Source: Methanomethylovorans sp041447285 (GTDB lineage Archaea > Halobacteriota > Methanosarcinia > Methanosarcinales > Methanosarcinaceae). From it: a DNA stretch of 64,000 nucleotides. The notes beneath the pieces were generated by a model. The model saw only the letters and a program-made list of their open reading frames with translations, did no database searches and was not told the DNA's origin. Made by a program: the position numbers and the translations under genes. Location: NCBI RefSeq assembly GCF_041447285.1, contig NZ_JBGMEB010000009.1:62001-126000 (forward strand). The letters are read 5' to 3'. Positions 35,539 through 44,394 of this stretch are shown in pieces; positions within the stretch are counted from its first letter, which is position 1; every line of letters starts with the position of its first letter.

Positions 35539-38500
35539 GTGATTACAAAAAAAATAATTTTCATCATACTTTTGAACATGCTTCTGTTTTGTGCAGCTGC
35601 GGGGATTGTTGCAGATACAGATAATTTTGAAAAACGAAGATATAGCGTATCAGATATAACAGATCCGGATGCAACAGATACTCAGCCTAATTTCATCCTT
35701 GTCCAGTACGACCTATCTGAAAACAAAATAGAAAGGACTTCTCAGGAACGATCTGATCTAATGCTAAAAACAGGGACGATTCAAACAACAGATTCCGTTA
35801 ATATAGCTGATGATATTATGAGAGTATTGACAGAATCTCCCGAACAGTACAAATATTATATAGTCCAGTTCAATGATACTGTCCAAGATACATGGAAACA
35901 GGATATCTGTGAATCTGGTGGGCAGTTATTTGACTATGTCCCATACAATGCATTTATCGTAAGAATGAATGAATCCACTGCATCCATAGTTTCAAATCTG
36001 GATCAGGTAAGATGGATAGGCGAATATCTGCCAGAATATAAAATTGATCCATCCCTCCAAATAGAAATGGAAGAAAACACCTCTGTAGAACTTATGGTCT
36101 CCTTATTTGAGTCTTCGGACAAAGATAGTGTTAAAGAAAAAGTAACAGAGGAAATAATATCACTGGGAGGAACGATACGGGATGAATCAAATAATGACAG
36201 GATACATATCAATATCGAAAGTTCAAACATATTAGCTCTTTCTAATATTAAAGATGTAAAGTGGATAGAAGAATACGAATCATTCGTTGTATTCAACGAT
36301 ATATCCAGAGGGATCATAAATGCTACTTACGTCACCGAAAACTACAACCTTACAGGACTGGGACAGATCATAGCAATTGCGGATACTGGTCTTGACACCG
36401 GTGTCAATGATGCCTCAATGAATCCTGATTTTTATGGACGAATAATATCAATCCAGGATGTATTAGGTGATGGCGCAGAAGATCTGCAAGGCCATGGAAC
36501 ACATGTTGCAGGTTCTGCTCTTGGAAATGGATCATGGTCCAATGGACATTATAAAGGCATAGCACCAGAATCACAATTAGTCTTCCAGGCTATCGCCTAT
36601 GCAAATGGTGTATTGGACATACCGGGAGATAATGTAAGCTCGTTATTTGAACCCGCCTACGAACTTGGAGCACGCATCCATTCCAATAGCTGGGGCGGTA
36701 CTGGAGATGGGGAATACAATGTCTATTCAAAAGATGTAGACCAGTTCATGTGGACACATCCGGACATGCTAATAGTCTTTGCTGCAGGCAATAGTGGAGT
36801 GGACAATAATGAGGATGGTATAATTGATCTAGATTCCATTTCATACCCAGGAACTGCAAAGAACTGCATCACCGTAGGAGGGACTGAAAATAACCGGCCA
36901 CATGGATCAGTTCCAACGCCAGGGTATGATATCCCCTATGGAACAGGCTCCTGGCTGGAAGATTATCCAGTCCCACCTATTAGTACGGACCACCTATCAA
37001 ATGATCCGGATGGAATGGCTGCGTTCAGCAGCCGAGGGCCTACAGATGACGGGAGGATAAAACCCGATGTAGTAGCACCGGCAACAAATATAATATCTGT
37101 TCGCTCCAGTGTAGCAAGCGGAACTGGATGGGGGCTGCTGCCAGTAGGTGATACATGCCGAAATTATTACATGTTCATGGGTGGTACCAGTATGGCAACA
37201 CCTATTGTTGCTGGCAGTCTGGCACTTATAAGGCAAAACTATGTAGATAATTTGAACATTACACCTTCTGCAGCTCTGTTAAAGGCCACGCTGATAAATG
37301 GTGCCACTGACCTGCAACCTGGGCAATATGGCAATGACGTTACAGCGCAACCTGATTACAACCAGGGATGGGGACTGGTGAATCTGAAAGAATCCCTCTA
37401 TCCCAGCAGCGGATCAATACATTTTGCAGACAACGTTGAATTGGAAACGGGAGATGCCATTGAAAAGAACTACTATGTAAACAACAGTTCCAATCCTTTA
37501 AAAGTCACACTTGTATGGACTGATTACTATGGTTCTGAGATTGCAGGCGGAGGGCTTGTCAATGATCTCACACTCCTTGTAGTGAAGCCTAATGGCACGG
37601 AGATTGTAGTAGATGATACGGTAAACAACGTCGAACAAGTAATAGTCGAAGAGCCTGAAGTGGGCTGCTATACTGTGAAAGTGATAGGAGAATCAGTATC
37701 AATGGGACCTCAGCCATGCGCTATAGTGGTTAGTGGTGCGTCCAGTGCAATAAGTTCTCTTAATTTCACACCACAACAAACAACTTACTATACCGGAAAC
37801 AATACAACTTTCGAAGCTCTGGCAACAGATGAAAATAACAATTCTCTTAATGTACCTTTTACATGGGAAAGCAGCAATTCCACTGTTGCGAGCATCAATA
37901 GTTCCACAGGGTATTTCAGTGCCCTTGTACAAGGTATCACCAACATAAAAGTGAACGCAGGAACCATGTATTCCACAGTTTCTATAAATGTGCTTAACCC
38001 TGGAAACTCGACAACCACTAATGAATCACAATTGATAACTAACGAAGAAGAGGAGATAGAAGAAGAGACCACATCATCCAGTTCTTCAAGAAGCAGTGGT
38101 GGTGGTAGCGGAGGAGGAGGAACCAGCGGTGAGAACATTGCAAATGTACTGGTAAAGGACTCAAAGACAGTGTTCATCAGCATGGATAAAGACATTAGAT
38201 ACGAATTCACTGAAGAAGATAACAATGTTGGGTATATAGAGTTCACACCCCTGAAGAACTCCGGTAAAATAACAGCAGTTGTAGAGGTATTGAAGACCAG
38301 ATCATCTTTTGCCAAAAGTAATGCACCTGGAGCAATCTACCAGAATATGAACATCTGGGTGGGAAAAACCGGTTTTGCAACAGAGAGCAATATTGCTGAT
38401 CCTATTATCATCGGATTTAAAGTATCAAAAGAATGGATGGCAAATAACAACATTGGCAAAGAAAACATCAGGCTTTACAGGTATAATGCCGATGTATGGA

Positions 38501-38835
38501 ATGAACTGAAAACAACGAACACAGATGAAGATAACCAATATGTGTACTTTGAATCACAAACACCCGGTTTCTCACCTTTTGCTATCAGTACAGCAGATAT
38601 AACAACCGAGATACTGAGCGAAGTATCAGATACAGAAAATGGTACAGATGAAAATGAAATAAAACCACTGGACCAAAGTCTTACACCAACTACCAATTCT
38701 ACAGAGACAAATTCATCAGAAGACCAGAATAACTCGTCGGAAGATAAGATTGGGGTTATTAGTAAATTTATAATGCTTTCTATAATATTGAGTATATGTG
38801 GAATAGTGTATTGGCATCACAATAGAAGAAAGTGA
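35539..38835 (+). CDS. Secreted S8 subtilisin-like protease with PGF-pre-PGF domain and membrane anchor
   Basis: About 1098 residues. A signal peptide (ITKKIIFIILLNMLLFCAAA) is followed by a propeptide-like region of about 230 residues and the S8 catalytic domain. The triad is Asp282 (IAIADTGLDTG), His319 (LQGHGTHVAGS) and Ser551 (MGGTSMATPIVAG), numbered from the GTG at 35539. After it come a P/beta-sandwich domain, a Big-2-like Ig domain, a Ser/Gly linker, a PGF-pre-PGF domain (TPGFSPFAIS) and a C-terminal transmembrane helix. The GTG start is chosen because it gives a clean signal peptide with GGAATGGA upstream. Likely processes surface proteins or peptides outside the cell. Confidence 0.92.
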   Translation: MITKKIIFIILLNMLLFCAAAGIVADTDNFEKRRYSVSDITDPDATDTQPNFILVQYDLSENKIERTSQERSDLMLKTGTIQTTDSVNIADDIMRVLTESPEQYKYYIVQFNDTVQDTWKQDICESGGQLFDYVPYNAFIVRMNESTASIVSNLDQVRWIGEYLPEYKIDPSLQIEMEENTSVELMVSLFESSDKDSVKEKVTEEIISLGGTIRDESNNDRIHINIESSNILALSNIKDVKWIEEYESFVVFNDISRGIINATYVTENYNLTGLGQIIAIADTGLDTGVNDASMNPDFYGRIISIQDVLGDGAEDLQGHGTHVAGSALGNGSWSNGHYKGIAPESQLVFQAIAYANGVLDIPGDNVSSLFEPAYELGARIHSNSWGGTGDGEYNVYSKDVDQFMWTHPDMLIVFAAGNSGVDNNEDGIIDLDSISYPGTAKNCITVGGTENNRPHGSVPTPGYDIPYGTGSWLEDYPVPPISTDHLSNDPDGMAAFSSRGPTDDGRIKPDVVAPATNIISVRSSVASGTGWGLLPVGDTCRNYYMFMGGTSMATPIVAGSLALIRQNYVDNLNITPSAALLKATLINGATDLQPGQYGNDVTAQPDYNQGWGLVNLKESLYPSSGSIHFADNVELETGDAIEKNYYVNNSSNPLKVTLVWTDYYGSEIAGGGLVNDLTLLVVKPNGTEIVVDDTVNNVEQVIVEEPEVGCYTVKVIGESVSMGPQPCAIVVSGASSAISSLNFTPQQTTYYTGNNTTFEALATDENNNSLNVPFTWESSNSTVASINSSTGYFSALVQGITNIKVNAGTMYSTVSINVLNPGNSTTTNESQLITNEEEEIEEETTSSSSSRSSGGGSGGGGTSGENIANVLVKDSKTVFISMDKDIRYEFTEEDNNVGYIEFTPLKNSGKITAVVEVLKTRSSFAKSNAPGAIYQNMNIWVGKTGFATESNIADPIIIGFKVSKEWMANNNIGKENIRLYRYNADVWNELKTTNTDEDNQYVYFESQTPGFSPFAISTADITTEILSEVSDTENGTDENEIKPLDQSLTPTTNSTETNSSEDQNNSSEDKIGVISKFIMLSIILSICGIVYWHHNRRK

Positions 38836-38877
38836 AGAGATCGGACATATGATTAAAAATTGTATTAAGCATGCAAA

Positions 38878-38915
38878 CACTGGCTTTAATAGCCAGTGAC
38901 TTTAACTTTTTACAA
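38878..38915 (+). terminator. Subtilase terminator
   Basis: CACTGGCT (38878-38885) pairs perfectly with AGCCAGTG (38891-38898) around the loop TTAAT. T-rich ACTTTAACTTTTT follows. Confidence 0.75.
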
Positions 38916-39039
38916 AAAGAAAATGTATATTAATCTAACTTGTCAACATTAACATATTAATCAAAATTAGGACAATTCATTAGAAAATGATCTTCGATTA
39001 TCGGTAAATATTTTCCAGAAATAAAAAAGGCGATGAACA

Positions 39040-40719
39040 ATGGCATATCACAGGTTCCATTATTACTCAATGCTTAAAAGATATAGCAGAATAATCGAAG
39101 TTCTTCGAAAATATGGGTTTGGTTATATTGTTGACCAAATTGGCTTGAGTAATTATAGAGACATACGTACCTGGCTAGGAAGGAAAGCAAGGAAAGAAAA
39201 AGTCCATGTTTCAAAACCTGCCAGAATACGTATGGTATTTGAAGAACTGGGAACCACTTACATTAAGCTGGGCCAGCTTTTAAGTATGCGACAAGACCTC
39301 ATACCAGAGGAATATGCCACCGAGCTGTCAAAACTCCAGGATGATGTTCCACCATTTGAATATGAAGAAGCAAAGAGGATCATAGAAGAAGAATTTGGAG
39401 TTCCAATAGAAGATCTGTTTGGCTCCTTTGAAGAAAAGACTCTTGCTGCTGCATCTATCGGACAAGTTCACCGAGCAAAATTGAAAAATGGGGATGTTGT
39501 TGTTGTAAAGGTTCAACGCCCGGGCATTAAAGAAGTAATCGAATCAGACCTCGAGATAATGTACAGCATAGCAGGATTTGCAGAGGAGCATATCCCGGAA
39601 TTGAGGCTATATAGACCTCTTGAGATCGTTGACGAGCTGTCCCGGAGCATTCATGCCGAAATGGATTACACCCAGGAAGGCAGAAATACAGATCATTTTG
39701 CAATCAATTTCCGGAAAAACACCGAGATATTTATCCCAAAGATATATTGGTCTCATACCAGCAGCCGAGTTCTCACTCTGGAATACATTGAAGGAGTCAA
39801 AAGCAGCTGCTTAGACATTTTAGACGAGAGGGGATTTGATAGAAGCAAAATATCCCTTACAATTGGCGATGCATTTATGAAACAAGTCTTTGAGGATGGG
39901 TTCTTTCATGCAGACCTGCATCCAGGGAATATGTTAATAAAAGATGATGGCAAGATCGCGTTAATTGACTTTGGATTGGTAGGGCACCTATCTACCGATA
40001 CAAGGAATATGCTTATTGATGAGCTTATAGCTATAACTAAAGGAGATATAGACTTTTTTGTCGAAACCTTACAGGATATGGGATATTTAGGAGACAATGC
40101 AGATATTAGGTCCCTCAAGACAGATGTTGAATATTTCCGCACTAAATATTACGGCAGACCTCTTAAAGACCTGGATACCAAGGTAATAATAGAAGAGTTA
40201 ACAGGCATTCTCAGAAAACATCAAGTCCAGATACCCTCTAACCTGGCTTTACTAGGAAGAGCTCTATTAACGGTGGAAGGATTCGGAAGGATGATGGATC
40301 CTAATTTCAATATAACCGAGCTTGGAGAATCCTATGGCAAAAAGATAATAAAGCAACGTTTGAGTCCAGAAAAACTTGCACACAACACTTTCAGCCATAT
40401 TTTAGACTGGTCACGTGTCTTCAAAAAAGCACCCACCAAAATCTCCCATATACTAGATGTTGCTGAAAAGGGATATATTAAACTGGAGATCGAACCTAAA
40501 AGTGCAAAAAGGATTTCTTCTGATATAAATGCTGCAAGCAATCGTCTCTCCTTAAGCTTGCTGATATCTGCCGTAATAGTTGGTTCATCGATGATTGTTC
40601 AGACTAAAATGGAACCTCATATATGGGGTGTACCTCTTCTAGGGGTATTTGGTTTCCTTATGGCTGCGCTCTTTGGATTATGGCTGGTAATATATATAAT
40701 AAGAACCGGAGAGATATGA
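39040..40719 (+). CDS. ABC1/AarF/UbiB-type atypical kinase
   Basis: 559 residues. The family KxGQ-like motif is in YIKLGQLLSMRQDLIP, followed by AAASIGQVHRAKLKNGDVVV (the Ala-rich nucleotide loop), VKVQRPG, the catalytic FFHADLHPGNMLI and the metal-binding ALIDFGLVG. Two C-terminal transmembrane helices anchor it. UbiB-type ATPases support isoprenoid quinone or lipid metabolism; methanosarcinal targets could be methanophenazine or lipids (inference). AAGGCGATG precedes the ATG. Confidence 0.92.
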   Translation: MAYHRFHYYSMLKRYSRIIEVLRKYGFGYIVDQIGLSNYRDIRTWLGRKARKEKVHVSKPARIRMVFEELGTTYIKLGQLLSMRQDLIPEEYATELSKLQDDVPPFEYEEAKRIIEEEFGVPIEDLFGSFEEKTLAAASIGQVHRAKLKNGDVVVVKVQRPGIKEVIESDLEIMYSIAGFAEEHIPELRLYRPLEIVDELSRSIHAEMDYTQEGRNTDHFAINFRKNTEIFIPKIYWSHTSSRVLTLEYIEGVKSSCLDILDERGFDRSKISLTIGDAFMKQVFEDGFFHADLHPGNMLIKDDGKIALIDFGLVGHLSTDTRNMLIDELIAITKGDIDFFVETLQDMGYLGDNADIRSLKTDVEYFRTKYYGRPLKDLDTKVIIEELTGILRKHQVQIPSNLALLGRALLTVEGFGRMMDPNFNITELGESYGKKIIKQRLSPEKLAHNTFSHILDWSRVFKKAPTKISHILDVAEKGYIKLEIEPKSAKRISSDINAASNRLSLSLLISAVIVGSSMIVQTKMEPHIWGVPLLGVFGFLMAALFGLWLVIYIIRTGEI

Positions 40720-40807
40720 TCAGTATTATTTATGAATGGAATGAAACCATTCAAATGGTATATATATCACATGCAATCTATTTGCTGTATCTGATCTTAT
40801 TTTGGTG

Positions 40808-41461
40808 ATGGGCATAATCGAACTTATCAAGGCATTGGTTCTTGGATTCACAATAGGCATATCTGCTGCACTAATACCCGGACCCATGATGTTTGCAACC
40901 ATTGGAATCTCACTGAAGAAAGGTTGGAAATCAGGCCTTTATGTATTCAGTGGTCATGCCCTGGTGGAACTTGGAATATTTCTGCTTATCCTCTTGGGAG
41001 CAGTATCCATCATCGGTGATAGCATGATCTCATACATAGCCATAATAGGTGGCTTGGTGATGTTCCTCTTTGGAGTCTATATAATCAAAAGTGCAAAAGA
41101 TGCAGCCAGAACGGATATTATTTCTTCAGCCACTAAATTAGACATGACTTCAGGCCCGGTATCTGCTGGAATACTAACTTCTATATTGAACCCTACATTG
41201 ATAATATGGTGGTTAACTGCTGGTAGTGCTCTCATCCTTCAGGAATATATGACAGGCATTATGGCTGTAAGTGCCTTTATAGTAGGCCACTGGATAGCAG
41301 ATGCAGGAATTCTAGTTGCTGTGTCCTCATCTTTTTCAAAAGGAAAGGAACTGATATCTGTCCGTACCCATGAAAGAGTGCTCTATATCTGCGGAGGATT
41401 CCTGGCAATCTTTGGTCTCTGGTTCCTGCTAAACTACAATGACTTTTCTTTGATGATATGA
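40808..41461 (+). CDS. LysE-family exporter
   Basis: About 217 residues with six membrane helices and the LysE signature IGISAALIPGPMMFATIGIS, then KSGLYVFSGHALVELGIFLL and a conserved Asn-Pro (ILNPTLIIWW). It exports amino acids or related solutes. ATG 40808, GTG 40805 and TTG 40802 are all possible starts. A TATATATA at about 40757-40764 would give a short leader, which explains the weak ribosome-binding site. Confidence 0.87.
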   Translation: MGIIELIKALVLGFTIGISAALIPGPMMFATIGISLKKGWKSGLYVFSGHALVELGIFLLILLGAVSIIGDSMISYIAIIGGLVMFLFGVYIIKSAKDAARTDIISSATKLDMTSGPVSAGILTSILNPTLIIWWLTAGSALILQEYMTGIMAVSAFIVGHWIADAGILVAVSSSFSKGKELISVRTHERVLYICGGFLAIFGLWFLLNYNDFSLMI

Positions 41462-41577
41462 TTGAGCTTAATCGTAAATAGATCATAATCTTTTGGTGAA
41501 TTTACATTCAAGTGACCACATTTTTGACAAGAAGTGGTAATTAACTCGTATTTTTAAAATACCTAGGTGCAAATAGT

Positions 41578-41612
41578 AACATATTTAAGCTACGATGTAC
41601 TTTACTGTACAT
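41578..41612 (+). promoter_or_regulatory. Promoter and operator of the symporter operon
   Basis: A TATA-like CATATTTAA at about 41578-41587 is followed by the dyad ATGTAC (41595-41600) TTTACT GTACAT (41607-41612). The dyad covers the expected transcription start, the classic position for a repressor site. Confidence 0.5.
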
Positions 41613-41654
41613 TTAAGTATTGATGAATACATTAGAGGAGGAAAATAGCACTTG

Positions 41655-41726
41655 ATGTTGATAAGCAATAACATTTCGAATATTGGATATAAGACGAAAA
41701 AAGGGGAAGCGAGGAGTGCATTTTAA
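41655..41726 (+). CDS. 23-codon upstream ORF coupled to the symporter operon
   Basis: This small ORF encodes MLISNNISNIGYKTKKGEAR plus SAF. A strong AGAGGAGGA (41634-41642) precedes it; the TTG at 41652 (one codon earlier) has better spacing than the ATG. Its TAA overlaps the next ATG as TAATG, and its 3' end contains the next gene's GAGGAG ribosome-binding site. It resembles a leader peptide that controls translation downstream. No protein family is recognised. Confidence 0.5.
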   Translation: MLISNNISNIGYKTKKGEARSAF

Positions 41727-41815
41727 TGCCTCTTCCTTACCTTGTCCTGATCGTTTCAGTCGTAGTTATGCTGGGAACTACATTCTTTTTCATATTGAGG
41801 AGAGATCATGATTAA
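41726..41815 (+). CDS. Symporter small accessory protein (29 aa, single transmembrane helix)
   Basis: The ORF encodes one hydrophobic helix (PYLVLIVSVVVMLGTTFFFI) followed by LRRDHD, positive-inside. GAGGAG (41711-41716) lies 9 nt upstream. The stop overlaps the symporter start (ATGATTAA). Size, position and sequence style match the tiny accessory membrane peptides encoded just before sodium/solute symporters. It likely binds and stabilises that transporter (family knowledge plus inference). Confidence 0.8.
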   Translation: MPLPYLVLIVSVVVMLGTTFFFILRRDHD

Positions 41816-43223
41816 TCAGATCCTTCTAGTAATATATGTAATAGCAATCATTTTGCTGTCCCTGAAGCTCAAGCAAGGAACCTTTTCAGGATTTGTAGTA
41901 TCAGATCGTCAAGTGATGTATCCTGCTGTTATAGGTATAGCTTACATGGCTGCCTATTTTAGTGCAGCTTCATTTTTAGGAGGCGGGGGATTTGGACTCG
42001 TTGCCGGCCTTCCCTGGGTTATCTGGGCAGTTTTCTTCCATGTAGCATTTGCCTGCCTCGCATTCCTTATAGCTCCAAAGATCTGGACCATGGCTCAGCA
42101 GTATGATGCTAAGACCGTACCTCAACTGCTGGAGCGCCGCTATAATTCCCAAGAGGGAAAGGTACTGCTTGCCGGGATTATGCTGGTGATGTACACAGTA
42201 TATCTGGTTGCTATCTTCAAAGGTTGTGGAAATCTATTCCAAGGACTGTTGGGAATAACATATGTTCAGGGTCTTATACTAGCAGTTGTCATCGTTGCGC
42301 TCTATTATGCAATTGGTGGATTGCCTGCAATTCTATGGATAAGTTTCTTACAGGGACTTATAATGATTGTAGGTGCTATACTACTGTATAGCGGACTTAT
42401 TTCCAGTGGCCAAGGAATGGCGATATGGAATAACATCCCTGATGCTGTCTTGAGTATGACTGGAAACGCAGTCCCCTGGCAAAAGAGCTTTGGAAATGCA
42501 TTCGCTATAAGTCTCGGACTCTTAGCACTGCCAGATTTGTTAATAATGCTGTTCTCTGCCAAAGACAAAAGAGTAGTGAGATTTGCTGGCATATATGGCC
42601 CTATATCCATCGCAGTTTATGCTCTCTGTATATTTTCCCTGGGTATACTGGCATATGGAGTATTTACTTCAGAACAACTGGCACCGTTCATGACAAACCC
42701 GGATGGGCTCGTGCCGTTCCTTGCAACATCATTACTTCCTGCCGGATTTGATGGTATAGTGCTCCTTGCAGCTATCTCTGCTGCTATGTCAACAATGAGT
42801 GCTATAGTACTGGTTACAACAACAGCTCTGACATCAGATATCCTGAAATTCCTTAGTCCGAATACGCCTGACAAGCAGGTGCTACTTATGACAAGGATAG
42901 TAGGGGTTATTATTATCGTTTTAGCAGCATTCTTCGCTCTGGATGTACCACAAATGATAGTACCTCTTGTATCTGCAAGTATGGGAGTCATTGCATGCTG
43001 CGTGTTTGTTCCTTTAATATTCGGCATATACTGGAAGCGCGGCACTTCCATGGGATTCGTGGCCAGCCTGATAGCATCATTCGGCTCAGTAGTGCTATGG
43101 CAATACTATGGCAATCCGCTAATACACACAGTCTTCATTGGACTGATCTGTGGGACTTTAGCATACATAGGAGGGAGCTTGGCCAGTAAGCAAGGTCTAC
43201 CGATAGCAATTGATAGTGAATAA
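41808..43223 (+). CDS. Sodium:solute symporter (SSS family)
   Basis: 471 residues with about thirteen transmembrane helices. The N-terminal segment FVVSDRQVMYPAVIGIAYMA and the later AAISAAMSTMSAIVLVTTTA are the sodium-binding TM1 and TM8 regions of the SSS/LeuT fold. Substrate candidates are organic acids, proline or pantothenate, and cannot be narrowed. The start overlaps the end of the accessory peptide gene by 8 nt. GAGGAGAG inside that gene is the ribosome-binding site. Confidence 0.9.
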   Translation: MINQILLVIYVIAIILLSLKLKQGTFSGFVVSDRQVMYPAVIGIAYMAAYFSAASFLGGGGFGLVAGLPWVIWAVFFHVAFACLAFLIAPKIWTMAQQYDAKTVPQLLERRYNSQEGKVLLAGIMLVMYTVYLVAIFKGCGNLFQGLLGITYVQGLILAVVIVALYYAIGGLPAILWISFLQGLIMIVGAILLYSGLISSGQGMAIWNNIPDAVLSMTGNAVPWQKSFGNAFAISLGLLALPDLLIMLFSAKDKRVVRFAGIYGPISIAVYALCIFSLGILAYGVFTSEQLAPFMTNPDGLVPFLATSLLPAGFDGIVLLAAISAAMSTMSAIVLVTTTALTSDILKFLSPNTPDKQVLLMTRIVGVIIIVLAAFFALDVPQMIVPLVSASMGVIACCVFVPLIFGIYWKRGTSMGFVASLIASFGSVVLWQYYGNPLIHTVFIGLICGTLAYIGGSLASKQGLPIAIDSE

Positions 43224-43251
43224 AAATGAAGATACCTATAATTTGAGTATT

Positions 43252-43274
43252 GAAGAGGATCAAAAAACCTCTTC
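43252..43274. terminator. Bidirectional terminator, symporter and HD genes
   Basis: GAAGAGG (43252-43258) pairs with CCTCTTC (43268-43274) around an A-rich loop. AT-rich sequence lies on both sides, between two convergent genes. Confidence 0.6.
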
Positions 43275-43279
43275 ATAAT

Positions 43280-44068
43280 TTATGTATTTTCTAACCTTGA
43301 ATCCATATATTTAATCAGATGAACTCGAACAGCATCTATTTCACTGTTTTGAGGAAGAGATTTTATAATCTTTTCAATATAACCCCCTTCCTTAACAAGT
43401 CTGAAGGTTTCAGTGAAATTCAGATCAAATAACCAAGCAAGCCGGGTGAGGTTCATATCATTGCAAGAGTTGAGGCCATCTGTGCTTGCAATCCTGTTAT
43501 TAAAAATGTCCTGTATCAAATGTTGAGAATAAACTGGAACATCAGGTAACCCATGATCAATAGCAGGGTTTGGGGATTTTGTCTTTGTGACGTAGTAATC
43601 GTCCAATATCTTATAAATATCAAGCTTGTCAGCATCCCTGATAAGTCTCGCATGAACGAGAGTTTTCCCATCAAGCTCAGCAGAAATGTTTCTTAAATTA
43701 TGATTCTGGATAGCTGTGAGAATTATTTCCTGCTCTTCAGGGGATACAAATGCAAGGATTCCCTCTGATTTTAATATTTTTACTCCTAAGAGAGCATGAT
43801 TCTCAGACCTGCGGTCATTAAATGTCCTGTACTTGCTGATCTGTTCAAAACGACCTATATCATGCAGAAGAGCTATGGTAAGGGCAAGATAATAGTTTTC
43901 TTCATCCATTCCTTCTGAGATCGCAATCATAGACGCATTTTCACAGACCCGGATGCTATGATCTTCCTTAAGAAGAACGTTTTGTGAAATAAAAGTATCT
44001 TCCGAATAAAATGATCTGACATAATTTTGGAACCATGCCCTTAAATTGAGAAAATCCTCTTTTTTCAT
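43280..44068 (-). CDS. HD-domain phosphohydrolase
   Basis: About 262 residues. The metal-dependent HD motif is ALLHDIGRFEQ, with a preceding His in the RVCENASM helix region replaced by less obvious candidates, and later IRDADKLDIYKIL and the NHNLRNI loop. This suggests a nucleotidase or phosphodiesterase on an unknown phosphorylated substrate. The ATG complementary to 44066-44068 is preferred over an upstream start at 44113, because a TATA-like TTTATAAA lies about 21 nt upstream of it, which would make the transcript leaderless. Confidence 0.82.
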   Translation of the reverse strand: MKKEDFLNLRAWFQNYVRSFYSEDTFISQNVLLKEDHSIRVCENASMIAISEGMDEENYYLALTIALLHDIGRFEQISKYRTFNDRRSENHALLGVKILKSEGILAFVSPEEQEIILTAIQNHNLRNISAELDGKTLVHARLIRDADKLDIYKILDDYYVTKTKSPNPAIDHGLPDVPVYSQHLIQDIFNNRIASTDGLNSCNDMNLTRLAWLFDLNFTETFRLVKEGGYIEKIIKSLPQNSEIDAVRVHLIKYMDSRLENT

Positions 44069-44159
44069 CGATACCCATAAACATTTTATAAATATCAGTT
44101 TTTCTGTCAGCAAAGTTACAATATGGTTTTGCTAAAAAAAGCGGCATAGATGCATCGAA

Positions 44160-44345
44160 ATTGCAACGCAACTATGCACAGGTCCACCTAATCGATCAAT
44201 CAACTATTTACCTGGACAGACAAAGAAACTGTTGTTTCTCCGGGATGGGTTGGTGTAGCCCCAGTTGCTTCAGCTACTGCTGTTTCCCTATAGATGGAGT
44301 GTACACTTCCTACATCAGATACTGGAATGAAAAAATGCAAAATTA
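44160..44345 (+). pseudogene. Possible gene remnant
   Basis: This stretch is less AT-rich than normal spacers here and has protein-like sequence in two frames: FTWTDKETVVSPGWVGVAPV then a stop, and VYTSYIRYWNEKMQN in the next frame. No family is recognised. It may be a decayed end of a surface-protein gene, or chance. Confidence 0.2.
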
Positions 44346-44378
44346 GAAAAAAAGATGGAGCGAAATGATTTCCGCTCC
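44346..44378 (-). terminator. Terminator of the disaggregatase-like gene
   Basis: On the minus strand GGAGCGGAAAT pairs with ATTTCGCTCC (44357-44378, one bulge) and runs into a T-tract (44346-44353), beginning 17 nt past the stop. Confidence 0.7.
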
Positions 44379-44394
44379 TGATGTTCTCTCTACT

